A DNA stretch of 31,730 bases from Deltaproteobacteria bacterium. GTDB lineage: Bacteria; Bdellovibrionota_B; Oligoflexia; Oligoflexales; Bog-1112. Of the stretch, positions 7,070-15,413 are shown one piece after another. The stretch lies in the NCBI GenBank assembly GCA_016186945.1, contig JACPKR010000050.1, positions 1-31,730 of the forward strand. Direction: 5' to 3'. Below the pieces are notes generated by a model that saw only the letters and a list, made by a program, of their open reading frames with translations, was not told the DNA's origin and did not search any database. Each line of letters begins with the position of its first letter. Positions within the stretch are counted from its first letter, which is position 1. The translations under genes were made by a program, and so were the position numbers.

Positions 7070-9919
7070 ATGAAGTTGTTCGGCCTTGGGATTCTTGTTG
7101 TCGCGTACGGGCTACAAATCCTGACCTCCTGTGGTTCTGAACGGAATCCAAGCGATGAACCCTCGGGTTCGCATCCGTTTATCATTCCAAAAACAAGGGA
7201 AAAAGAACAAACACTGGCGATTCAGAGGAGCTACCTTAATAAGGAATTTCTGCTGCGAACAAATGTTCTTAGTGGAGGGTCGACAGTTTTCTTTAGTGGA
7301 TTGAAAAGCAGGATTATCCGATTCCAGCAGGAAGGCAAGCAGCTTTTCCTCATAGAATCTTCAAATGAGTATCAGCTCCATGATGAGTTTGAGCAGTCTT
7401 TTATTTTGGCACGATTTCCCATTATTGAGGAGAGCGATGCGTCGATCAGTTTTGATTTTAACAAAGGCATGAATCAAGTGTATGTCCAGAGGGACTGGGA
7501 CTTTAATCATCATGGGGAACTGGCGACGGAGGAAAGTTTCGAAGCTAGAGAACTCACCATGTCGTTCCTAAAATCCATTGTTCAAGATGCGGACGGGCTG
7601 GACATTCAGCAAGTCGCGCAAGTGAGGGAAGAAGGACGGAATCACCCTGTCGAGATTCGCTATCACTTGGACCCCTATAAACCCAATCCGAATTTTCAGC
7701 CTCTTGCGTCCGATGCTCAAAAACACTTCGGTTTTTTCAAGGTCCACGCACAGCGAGCAGCTAGGGGGTTGAAAACCTGGGTTGCGAAGTTCGACATTTC
7801 CAAACCCGTCATCTTCTACCTTACATCAAATACTCCCGAGGAGTACCGTCAGACCATTACCGAAGGAGTGCTCTACTGGAACAAAGCCTTTGGCAAAGAC
7901 ATACTACAAGTCAAAATCGCTCCCAAAGGGGTCACCGCACCCAACTACCAAATGAACCTGATCCAGTGGGTGGATTGGGACGAAGCACGTTTGGCCTATG
8001 CCGATGCACAAATGGATCCTCGAACCGGTGAGGTTCTTAACTCGCAAATCTACATCCCCAGTGCTTTTTCTGTAGGAACAAAAAAGCAGGCTGTCGCCCT
8101 TCTTGATGAAGCTGAGCGAAGCTCCGGCCCAGACAGGGACTTATACTCCCCTCAAACTTTCTGGGAACAGGGGCGCCTTCACGCCCTCCTTCGTGGGGAC
8201 GATTCCGGCACAAACGGAAAATTGATGGCAGGCCATTGTTTTCATGAGGACCGGACAGCCTTGGAAAGGGCTGCCATGCTTTCACAGGTAGGGGACGACA
8301 AGCAGATCGCTCGCTTGGCACACGATGATTTGAGAAAAACCATCGCTCATGAAGTGGGCCATGTGCTCGGTCTGCGCCACAATTTTGCCGGTAACCTGGC
8401 AGCAAATTTTGGAGCAAAAGACAGGCAGGCCACGTTTCAACGTTACCTTGATGGAAACACCGGGGGGACAGTCGTCACTAGTTCCGTCATGGACTACCTC
8501 GCCCTCAAGGAATCCGTAATCGCTGGGTCCCTGCTTAAAACGGAAAGCAAGGCGAACGTATACGACGAACAAGCGATCCAGGGGCTATATTTCGGAGCCA
8601 ATTATTCGCGCTCAGGACTAGCTCTCTTCTGTACGGATGAAGATGTGGGGGCCTTCATCGACTGCAATCGCTGGAGAACTGGAGAAAATGCCTTTACTCA
8701 TGCAGCCCAGAGTGCAGATGAATTTATTCATGCATTTCCCTTTATGATGAGTCGCTACATTCTGGAACAGTTTCGCACCTCAGAACTCGGGGTCAGCGAA
8801 CCCGCGGGGCGCGTCAAATTTCCCGATACCTATCCGCTAGCGGCCCGTGTCCTGCGAGAGCGTTGGCTTGCATTGGAATCCGTTAGAAAAGGCACCAGGC
8901 GCCTTTCGATTGCCCGACACCCCGGGGCGACTTCGCTGTCGGCGGAAGAGATAGAGATGATCAATGCACTTACAACGTTCTCCGAACTTAAAAACGTGGG
9001 GGGGTGGAAGAAAGCGCTTGCTGCACTCGCTCCTAACTTCGTCGACACGGCGACGGCAAAAACAAAACGCATACTGGAAGTTCAAGGCCAGGAACTCGTT
9101 GCGGAAGGCTTGCTTCCCTCCGTACACTGGGAGGACTTGGACAAAAGTATCGAGAACTTCTATCGCACGTTCGTTCAGGCTTTCAACGAACTTGCCGTCG
9201 TGCAACTCGCTCTGCTTCCCGATATATCAGACGTTCCGCTTAATCAAAGAGGGGATACACTTGCTGACGAATTTGTACCGTTCCTGACGTCTCAAGTTAA
9301 GGACGTCCTCTTCGCCACAGAAGGGGAGGATATTGTCCGAGGAATCTATTCTCTTGAATTGTCGGTTCCAAAAAATGAAAAATTGACACAACTCGACAAT
9401 GCTATGTTGAAACTGAAAACAGATGAATTTCTGACTCTTGACGCCGCAAAAGAAAAAGCAAAAGAAGCCATCTTGACAATTCTTGCAAAGGAATCTGAAA
9501 AAGAGACCCCTGCAAGTGTGGAGCAACCTGAGGATAAAAAAGAACCAAGTGACGATAGTGAGGGTGCAAAAAAAGACAGCGAGCCGCAAGACGCCGAGAC
9601 CAAAAAGGTAGAAGAGCAGCAGATTCTCCACTTATACGTTCCCGTGGACTTCAAACTGAAACGATTCAAATATTCTCAGGAAGTTCGCAAAATCGCAACA
9701 CTGATCCTTTCCAAAACACCGGAACGGATGGCCCAGACCTTTCGAGAAAGAGGAATTCTATCAATGGTAATGAAGTCGTCCCTCAGTGAGGATTTCTACG
9801 GACTGGACCCAGAAAAAATGCCTATGATTCTTCAACCAAGGGCTCTCTCCAAATGGGTATCTGACATCGAACAAATACTCATGGCATTACGTGGGTTGAA
9901 ACAGGAGCATCCTAAGTAA
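7070..9919 (+). CDS. Large zinc-dependent lipoprotein metalloprotease (metzincin-like)
   Basis: This 949-aa protein begins with a lipoprotein signal peptide ending LTSC and is probably surface- or periplasm-anchored. The active site is H427-E-V-G-H-V-L-G-L-R-H437, an extended HExxHxxGxxH zinc motif followed by NFAGN, as in the DUF5117/DUF4953 group of zinc-dependent metalloproteases. The expected third and fourth ligands are H431 and H437. An earlier segment (FYLTSNTPEEYRQTITEG, then WNKAFG) fits the conserved pre-catalytic domain. Around residues 785-860 there is a highly charged Glu/Lys/Asp-rich linker. GAGGAG precedes the ATG. The family is common in Bacteroidetes and Bdellovibrio-like bacteria. 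The substrate is unknown; degradation of external or host protein is plausible. The 3' end overlaps the convergent transporter gene by eight bases. Confidence 0.9.
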   Translation: MKLFGLGILVVAYGLQILTSCGSERNPSDEPSGSHPFIIPKTREKEQTLAIQRSYLNKEFLLRTNVLSGGSTVFFSGLKSRIIRFQQEGKQLFLIESSNEYQLHDEFEQSFILARFPIIEESDASISFDFNKGMNQVYVQRDWDFNHHGELATEESFEARELTMSFLKSIVQDADGLDIQQVAQVREEGRNHPVEIRYHLDPYKPNPNFQPLASDAQKHFGFFKVHAQRAARGLKTWVAKFDISKPVIFYLTSNTPEEYRQTITEGVLYWNKAFGKDILQVKIAPKGVTAPNYQMNLIQWVDWDEARLAYADAQMDPRTGEVLNSQIYIPSAFSVGTKKQAVALLDEAERSSGPDRDLYSPQTFWEQGRLHALLRGDDSGTNGKLMAGHCFHEDRTALERAAMLSQVGDDKQIARLAHDDLRKTIAHEVGHVLGLRHNFAGNLAANFGAKDRQATFQRYLDGNTGGTVVTSSVMDYLALKESVIAGSLLKTESKANVYDEQAIQGLYFGANYSRSGLALFCTDEDVGAFIDCNRWRTGENAFTHAAQSADEFIHAFPFMMSRYILEQFRTSELGVSEPAGRVKFPDTYPLAARVLRERWLALESVRKGTRRLSIARHPGATSLSAEEIEMINALTTFSELKNVGGWKKALAALAPNFVDTATAKTKRILEVQGQELVAEGLLPSVHWEDLDKSIENFYRTFVQAFNELAVVQLALLPDISDVPLNQRGDTLADEFVPFLTSQVKDVLFATEGEDIVRGIYSLELSVPKNEKLTQLDNAMLKLKTDEFLTLDAAKEKAKEAILTILAKESEKETPASVEQPEDKKEPSDDSEGAKKDSEPQDAETKKVEEQQILHLYVPVDFKLKRFKYSQEVRKIATLILSKTPERMAQTFRERGILSMVMKSSLSEDFYGLDPEKMPMILQPRALSKWVSDIEQILMALRGLKQEHPK

Positions 9920-11417
9920 TCTTCTTGATTTCGCGGTCCAGCCTGTGAATTGCATAAAACCAAGCAATGATGATCAGAACCGTAATGGCAGCCACATAAG
10001 GAATCGTAGCCGCAAGATTGCCAAGGTAGTAAAGAAGGAACTGCAGAATCAGCGCCCCCCCCGTTTTTCCCATCCGTGACCCGATGCCATCAATCACAGC
10101 CTTCCCCATCCTCTGACTTGTGCGGTTCAGAGGAATGAAAGCCATCTCTTTGGTCGCATCAAAAACCGTGTATTTCGACGCCCTCGTCAAACAATTCTGC
10201 ATGGCGCCTATAAGGACGACAATATTAATAAAGGGGGAGGAAAAAAACTGAAGGAAAACACTGCTCAAAAATTCCTGATCAATCAAAATCAAAGGGAAAA
10301 AGAAAAGACAAGTTAACGCGAAAATAAGAGGCGTCACCACTGCGGCACTGTACCACCCTAACTTTCGAATCAAATTACCGGACACGAATAGCGCCATTAC
10401 CGTCGCCAATATTCCCTTCGCTATCGAGACATTATTTAAATAGGCAGTAAAGGCCCCTACATCTCCTCGGAATTTCTTGTCCACCTGTGCGGTCCAGAGC
10501 ACATCAGTCAAGTTGTACACGAGGTAGTAGCCAAGCACGACAATGCCGATATACCGGAGGTACGGTGACCTGCGGACAAAAGAAAAACATTCCCTCAGCG
10601 TAAAATGCTCCGTCTCCTCCTTTTTATCTTTCCTTGTTTCTACCGCCGCCTCTTTTTCCAAAGAGCGGTTGATAAAATAGAATAACGCCATGATCAGCAG
10701 ACCACACAACAATACCGTCGAAACAAAGAGTTGAAATGAGTCGTCCCAGTTCACTTTTTTGAAGGTTAGGCAGTAGCGCCCCGCCAAAACGGGAGCAAGG
10801 TTGGCACTCATAGCAAAGATCGAGTAGTAACGTTTCGCATTCTCAAACAGAGTCGTCTCGTTCACAAACCCCCAGAAGAGCATGATAAGGACAATGTTGC
10901 CCCAAAGCTCCCCGAATAAGTAAAAGAGGGTGTAGTGCCAATACCGTACCATCGCAACAAAACCCTTCGCACCCTCGGGAAGGTGACTCTGAATCACTTC
11001 AGATAAAGCGGTGAGTTCCAGGGATTCACGTAAGGGGTAGAGCACCGCAATAAAGAAAAGGAAAAACAAGAGGAACACAGAGACCATTGCGTAGAAAACT
11101 CTCTCCGACCCCATCCTTTTAGATAGGAAGGTGAAAAGAAAGGTAAGAAGGAAGGCGCCCGGCAAAATTCCCCAGATTTTCAGAAAAGGGATGATTTCGG
11201 CACCGGATGACTGAGCCGAGACCACAACAGCGATCTTTACCGAATGTAGGATGTCGTAATTGAAAGAAATAAGGAAGAAAACAGCCAAGGTAGCGAGAAA
11301 ACGAAAATGCCTCCGCTCCATGGAGCCAAAAAAATTGCCGAGATTCTTTAATGGGTTAAGCCAGGAAGGCCCCCCATTTTGCTTTTCACCGACCTTTTGA
11401 AACACCCTCGAAAGCAT
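9912..11417 (-). CDS. tlc: ATP/ADP translocase-type nucleotide transporter (NTT/Tlc family)
   Basis: This 501-aa, roughly 12-helix protein belongs to the TLC/NTT family that lets Rickettsia, Chlamydiae and plastids exchange ATP for ADP or import nucleotides. Diagnostic segments are FNYDILHSVKIAVVV (K61 at the position of the conserved helix-1 Lys), SGAEIIPFLKIWGILPGA (residues 71-88), and LFGELWGNIVLIMLFWGFVNE (about 168-188, with E170). In classical ATP/ADP exchangers the first motif reads closer to ILRDTKD; here the Arg and Asp are changed, so specificity may differ from simple ATP/ADP exchange. The start is the ATG at 11417, without a clear ribosome site. Such transporters are hallmarks of intracellular or host-dependent bacteria. 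The gene is monocistronic by context. Confidence 0.92.
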   Translation of the reverse strand: MLSRVFQKVGEKQNGGPSWLNPLKNLGNFFGSMERRHFRFLATLAVFFLISFNYDILHSVKIAVVVSAQSSGAEIIPFLKIWGILPGAFLLTFLFTFLSKRMGSERVFYAMVSVFLLFFLFFIAVLYPLRESLELTALSEVIQSHLPEGAKGFVAMVRYWHYTLFYLFGELWGNIVLIMLFWGFVNETTLFENAKRYYSIFAMSANLAPVLAGRYCLTFKKVNWDDSFQLFVSTVLLCGLLIMALFYFINRSLEKEAAVETRKDKKEETEHFTLRECFSFVRRSPYLRYIGIVVLGYYLVYNLTDVLWTAQVDKKFRGDVGAFTAYLNNVSIAKGILATVMALFVSGNLIRKLGWYSAAVVTPLIFALTCLFFFPLILIDQEFLSSVFLQFFSSPFINIVVLIGAMQNCLTRASKYTVFDATKEMAFIPLNRTSQRMGKAVIDGIGSRMGKTGGALILQFLLYYLGNLAATIPYVAAITVLIIIAWFYAIHRLDREIKKIT

Positions 11418-11496
11418 CAATATTTGTCTGCCGTATATTGAGGCCTATTCATGCCACAAGACTTGCGGAATGAAAAGGAGACTTTTAATGAGTTTC

Positions 11497-11541
11497 TTGG
11501 AGGAACCAGCTGCGCAGTTTCCTCCAAACCACCTCCTTGCC
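11497..11541. repeat. Palindromic repeat, copy 3 (inverted)
   Basis: TTGGAGGAA (11497-11505) and TTCCTCCAA (11519-11527) form the hairpin, followed by the conserved flank ACCACCTCCTTGCC. It lies between the divergent transporter and lipoprotein genes, just after a good AAGGAG ribosome site (11475-11480) with an ATG at 11488. Translation from that ATG would pass through the repeat before reaching the lipoprotein signal peptide. Confidence 0.92.
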
Positions 11542-11613
11542 CTTCGCCTAAACCTTTGCCCCCCAATAGCCGACAAAGACGCTGGAAAGTTGGGCAAGCA
11601 CCTGGTGGTCTTG

Positions 11614-12858
11614 ATGAATTCCGGGAAAAGTAAAAAAGCGTTGTTATTATGCTGGATTACAGCAATGTGTTTCGCCTGTTCCCCCCAGGCTCCACCTGTG
11701 CAGAAAACTGAGCGACCGGGGGCAAGTGAACTTACAGGTTCCCTTAGCCCGGAGCTGGCAAAAAAACAGGAGACGACAAGCAAAAGAGGGCGCTTTGAAC
11801 GCTCCGGCAAAGTATCGGCATTCGAACTCAACGATAGCAAGTTCTTGGTTCACCGCGTCACCATTGGTCTCCAGACTTTCATGAATTCCGAAAGCCCGGT
11901 GTTGAAATTCGACCTACCCGCCGATACAGATTTCGTACAGATCAAGCGTTGCCCCACAGACGCTTCCATCGCCGGGGAAGTGGACACGATCAAGCTTGAA
12001 GACATCGAACTTTCCGACATGAGCGCTTCAGAAAAGGACAGACTCTATCGCAACAACAACTTTTTCCTCCATGCCGACGATGCTGCTTGCACTGAAGTTT
12101 CCACAGGCACAATAAAAACGACCTTCTTCGACTCGTGGGCCCCTACGGGTAATTACCGCTACCTCGTCCGCGCGTGTGTCGGGCAGGAGAGATTGTCAGG
12201 AACGGAAAATCTCATCACTGACCAATGTTCCCGACAGATAGCAGTCTCATCTCCGCTGAAAGACTACGTCAATAAGAGGAAAGATGCGGAAAACAAATAC
12301 CTTGCCGAAGCCAACAAGATCTCGTCAGAAGTCGATGCTCTCTTTCGGTCCTTACAACGTTCTGCCACGGAATATTCGGAAGCATTTAAGGATTACGGAG
12401 AAGACGAATTCCAGAAGGCCGTCGGGAAAGAAAAGAAAGACGCTATAGTGCACGCGATAGCGGTAACTGCGGACATCAGCCTGGAAATCTATACATGGGT
12501 CGGTCAAGGATGGGGTTGGAAATCAGTAGCCATGAACATTTTTCAGCTTTCTCAAGCAATGGGCGGCTTTACCTTCGATGCCATGTTTATGCAGCTCGGT
12601 GCTCGAAGTGAAGATATTCCCAGGGCCTGTGCTCGATGTATTCGTCTGGATAAGGAAACTGCCGCAGTGACAAATTCCCTGTCAGACGCAATCGTGCGCT
12701 ATCACAACGCTGTCCTGCGTGCCCGCCTTGCTGCTGCGGGGCAGGAAGCAGCAGCAGGAGAGGGCGTCAGTCCCGGGCTTCAACAGCAGGGCGCACCCGA
12801 AGGTCCGCAAATGCCCCCGTTGAACACGCCTCCAGGAGAGGAGGGAAGCGATGAGTAG
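11614..12858 (+). CDS. Predicted lipoprotein with a cysteine-bearing domain shared with the next gene
   Basis: I do not recognise this 414-aa protein. From ATG 11614 it has a basic start, a hydrophobic stretch and a lipobox-like MCFAC (Cys22), followed by SPQAPP. A domain of about residues 75-215 includes DFVQIKRCP, then a tyrosine/asparagine segment, PTGNYRYLVRAC and DQCSRQIAVSSP. The next lipoprotein has the same order of elements. A helical region follows (residues 215-330), then a Gly/Ala/Trp-rich hydrophobic segment near ITWVGQGWGWKSVAM-like residues, and a low-complexity Gln/Gly/Pro tail. An alternative start at 11488 has the better ribosome site but would add a repeat-encoded leader. 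Its stop overlaps the next start by eight bases, so the two are co-translated. Confidence 0.8.
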   Translation: MNSGKSKKALLLCWITAMCFACSPQAPPVQKTERPGASELTGSLSPELAKKQETTSKRGRFERSGKVSAFELNDSKFLVHRVTIGLQTFMNSESPVLKFDLPADTDFVQIKRCPTDASIAGEVDTIKLEDIELSDMSASEKDRLYRNNNFFLHADDAACTEVSTGTIKTTFFDSWAPTGNYRYLVRACVGQERLSGTENLITDQCSRQIAVSSPLKDYVNKRKDAENKYLAEANKISSEVDALFRSLQRSATEYSEAFKDYGEDEFQKAVGKEKKDAIVHAIAVTADISLEIYTWVGQGWGWKSVAMNIFQLSQAMGGFTFDAMFMQLGARSEDIPRACARCIRLDKETAAVTNSLSDAIVRYHNAVLRARLAAAGQEAAAGEGVSPGLQQQGAPEGPQMPPLNTPPGEEGSDE

Positions 12859-14167
12859 GTATCTTTCCATTCTTCTTGCCGTCTTCGTTCTAGTCGCAGC
12901 CTGCTCGCCCCAACAAGCACCTCCAGCCAGGCTGACAAAGAAGGAGGGTCTTCCTCCCCTTGCCGATCAGGAAGCTCTAACAGAACAAGCTTCCCAGTCG
13001 AAAACAGCGGTGGAAGGTGGCAAGGACATTGAAGACATTCCCACAGACATTCGCATGGACCCCTCAACAGCAAGAGCGACGATTGCAAAAGAAATCACTT
13101 ACTCACCCTCGGACGTTTTCAACAACCCAAACTATACATTTCCCGAGGTGGCGATTACCAAAACATCTGCTGGTTTCATCCAGCTCCTGCGATGCAACAA
13201 CTCTTACAAATTCACAACACTGACCGGGCAGAGCTTAGACCAGATAAAGGGAAAACCATCCGAACTTCAAGACATGAAGGACGCATGGCTCCAAGCGATC
13301 AACGACTACCGTAATTGTAAGATAGTCGCAGACTATGTTTCCGAACCTGTCTACCAGGACCTGGCAGCCCCGAGCGGGGATTACTACTACATCATCAACC
13401 CCTGTCTGAACGCATTGAAATCTAAAACCAACAAGGAAGCCTGTAGTTACCGTCTGGAAATGTCAGACCCCTTTGGTTTTGAAAACCTGTTCGAGAAAGA
13501 TTTGCGAGATAAAGCAGTCGAAATTTCGCGCATCCAGGCAGCCCTTATGGCAAAGATCGAGGAGGTCCGAAACCTTGCCGATCTCCTGGAACTGCGCATC
13601 CGCTATTGCGAAAATTACTACGCAACGACAGAAACAGAAAAACAATGGAAAGTCGGAATGATCATGCTCGGTTCAGGGGGTCTAGGATACGCTATAGGTT
13701 CTTCCTTCGGTGGGCCTAATATGGGCGTCATGTTGGGACAATTTACTATGATGGCCACATCCTCGGTCCTGACCCAAAAACTCAACTTGGGACCCCAAAT
13801 GAATACCTGCCTCATTAGTGAAGAGAAGCATGCTGAAAACCTTAAGCAACAGGCGCAGACAGGCATGCTCAAGGAGAAAGACCGAGACCGTGCCATCGTC
13901 GCTTATCGAGAACTCAACAAGCACTACAGTGTCCCTGATATCCTGGAACGACTGAATGAATTATCCAAAACGGACTATAACCCCCAGGATGAAATCAACG
14001 AAAGCGGACTCATCGAAAGAGACATTCAACGTATGCAGCAAGCTCTAGCGGAAATGAATGAAATCGACCAGCGAGTCGTTCTGGCTGACGACGCGATCGC
14101 CCAAGGGAACAAACTCGCGGATGAAAAGATGAAGGAAACGTTCGGAAAAGGACTTCCACAAAAATAG
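12851..14167 (+). CDS. Predicted lipoprotein, partner and probable paralogue of the preceding gene
   Basis: This 438-aa protein has a clear lipoprotein signal: MSRYLSILLAVFVLVAAC with Cys18, followed by SPQQAPP, nearly the same as the mature start of its neighbour. The domain after it contains GFIQLLRCNN, PSGDYYYIINPC and KEACSYRLEMSDP, which line up in order with the cysteine segments of the upstream protein. Next come a helical stretch, a Gly-rich hydrophobic patch (about residues 275-310, with IMLGSGGLGYAIGSSFGG) and a long charged coiled-coil-like C-terminus. GGAGGG lies before the ATG. The function is unknown. The two may form a complex on the membrane, given overlapping genes and similar architecture. 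Confidence 0.82.
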   Translation: MSRYLSILLAVFVLVAACSPQQAPPARLTKKEGLPPLADQEALTEQASQSKTAVEGGKDIEDIPTDIRMDPSTARATIAKEITYSPSDVFNNPNYTFPEVAITKTSAGFIQLLRCNNSYKFTTLTGQSLDQIKGKPSELQDMKDAWLQAINDYRNCKIVADYVSEPVYQDLAAPSGDYYYIINPCLNALKSKTNKEACSYRLEMSDPFGFENLFEKDLRDKAVEISRIQAALMAKIEEVRNLADLLELRIRYCENYYATTETEKQWKVGMIMLGSGGLGYAIGSSFGGPNMGVMLGQFTMMATSSVLTQKLNLGPQMNTCLISEEKHAENLKQQAQTGMLKEKDRDRAIVAYRELNKHYSVPDILERLNELSKTDYNPQDEINESGLIERDIQRMQQALAEMNEIDQRVVLADDAIAQGNKLADEKMKETFGKGLPQK

Positions 14168-14182
14168 CGACTTTTCCCTTGT

Positions 14183-14209
14183 GGGAGGCGACGCTTCCCT
14201 CGCCCCCCC
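14183..14209. repeat. GC-rich module also found in the composite repeats
   Basis: GGGAGGCGACGCTTCCCTCG followed by a run of C matches modules at 23192-23220 and, inverted, 29666-29694. It contains GGCGA/TCGCC complementary arms. Here it stands alone, without the palindromic core, 15 bases after a stop codon. Confidence 0.75.
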
Positions 14210-14253
14210 AAACCCCAGGGCCTGTTCATATGAGAAAAGGTTAAGAGAATTTC

Positions 14254-14359
14254 CGTCATTGCGAGCGAAAGCGAAGCAATCCAGGCTGAAATTTGCCCAC
14301 CTTGTAAGCGGCAGACAACCTGGATTGCTTCGTCGGGCTTCGCCCTTCTCGCAATGACG
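14254..14359. repeat. 106-bp palindromic element of the CATTGCGAG/GAAGCAATCCAG type
   Basis: Two pairs of arms match perfectly: CGTCATTGCGAG (14254-14265) with CTCGCAATGACG (14348-14359), and GAAGCAATCCAGG (14273-14285) with CCTGGATTGCTTC (14319-14331). Elements with this sequence are widely scattered in many unrelated bacterial genomes. It fills the gap between the convergent lipoprotein and epmA genes and could end transcription from both sides. Confidence 0.92.
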
Positions 14360-14372
14360 TTATTTTCTCTCC

Positions 14373-15413
14373 CTAAAAGGGATAGATCATCACATCGGCA
14401 ATCGACCCTTTCCCAAGAATGAGAGCTAGAAGTCTGTCAAACCCCAAAGCGTTACCGAAGCAGTCAGGCAAACCCTTGGCGAGTGCAGCATAGAACTCCC
14501 GATCTTCCTCGGGAACGTCCTTTCCAAGCAAGGCTCTCTGTCGATGAACGTCCCGAACCCTTCTCTCATTCTCTTCAGGGTCGCAAAGTTCCCAGAAGCC
14601 GTTGCTTAGCTCGATACCTTTTATATAGAATTCGAAACGCTTAGCGACCCCGTTGTCCACCCGAGCGAGAGCCGCTTGCGAAGGTGGGTAGTCGTAGAGA
14701 AGGACAAAACCTAGCTGTTCAAATGCTGGCTCAACTTTTTCCAGCAGAATTTTGAAAAAGGCTGTCTCAAAATCATCCTGCTTCCCGACCGACAGAACGC
14801 CTTTCTCCCGTGCTTGTCGTGCAAGGTCTGGGTCGTGGTCTGTCAGATGAACCCCTGCGAACTCTTCAAAAGCGTCTCGCACCGTCCAACGTGCAAGTTG
14901 CGAGGGAAGGATAAGGGGGCAGGTGAAACGTTCCTGCATCTTTGCAAGGCAGAAACGGAACAAGTCCTCCGTCAGTGACAGGTACTCGTCAAAGCTGCTC
15001 CCCACCTGGTACCACTCCAACATCGTAAATTCAGGCTGATGCCAGAGGCCTAAGTCTCCGTAGTTACGAAAACTCGGGGCCAGCTGAAAGACAGCCTCCA
15101 GACCTTCACAGAGAGTGCGTTTCATAGCTAGCTCAGGGCTTGAGCGTAGCCAGAGCCGATGAGGTAACCCACGATGGTCTACCCAATCCGTCTTGAAGTA
15201 GCCAAGGTGGAGTTCGGTCCCGGGGCATTTCACAAGAATAGGGGTGTCGATTTCAAGATAGGCTCGTTGTAGAAAAAACTCACGAATGGCTGATTTTAAC
15301 GCGTGTCGAGCTAGAACGATGTTTTTTAGGTTTGGCATAATTTTCTGAGGCCATGGCAGCTTCCTCAACCTGTGGGCCAAGGTCTCCTTTATTTTTTTTG
15401 GATCGACTATCAT
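14373..15413 (-). CDS. epmA: EF-P beta-lysylation protein EpmA (lysyl-tRNA synthetase paralogue)
   Basis: EpmA (GenX/PoxA) attaches (R)-beta-lysine to a lysine of elongation factor P, which relieves ribosome stalling at proline runs. The protein is a class II aminoacyl-tRNA synthetase catalytic core without the anticodon-binding domain, as expected for EpmA (E. coli 325 aa). Visible motifs are GTELHLGYF, the motif-2 region FQLAPSFRNYGDLGLWHQPE with FTMLEWY after it, IELSNGFWELCDP, and motif 3 GNALGFDRLLALILG. I give the ATG at 15413 (346 aa); ATG 15338 (321 aa) is also possible. Either way the start lies within the 3' end of the Lon-like gene. EpmB and efp are not in the window. Confidence 0.92.
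   Translation of the reverse strand: MIVDPKKIKETLAHRLRKLPWPQKIMPNLKNIVLARHALKSAIREFFLQRAYLEIDTPILVKCPGTELHLGYFKTDWVDHRGLPHRLWLRSSPELAMKRTLCEGLEAVFQLAPSFRNYGDLGLWHQPEFTMLEWYQVGSSFDEYLSLTEDLFRFCLAKMQERFTCPLILPSQLARWTVRDAFEEFAGVHLTDHDPDLARQAREKGVLSVGKQDDFETAFFKILLEKVEPAFEQLGFVLLYDYPPSQAALARVDNGVAKRFEFYIKGIELSNGFWELCDPEENERRVRDVHRQRALLGKDVPEEDREFYAALAKGLPDCFGNALGFDRLLALILGKGSIADVMIYPF

Noticed and set aside
8037-9669. Several minus-strand frames within the metalloprotease gene
   Set aside because: They are shadows of the 949-aa protease, whose active site and signal peptide confirm the plus strand.
9227-9669. Frame with strong phenylalanine/leucine content, apparently a membrane protein
   Set aside because: It is the reverse reading of the Glu/Lys-rich linker of the protease, which always yields Phe/Leu-rich antisense frames.
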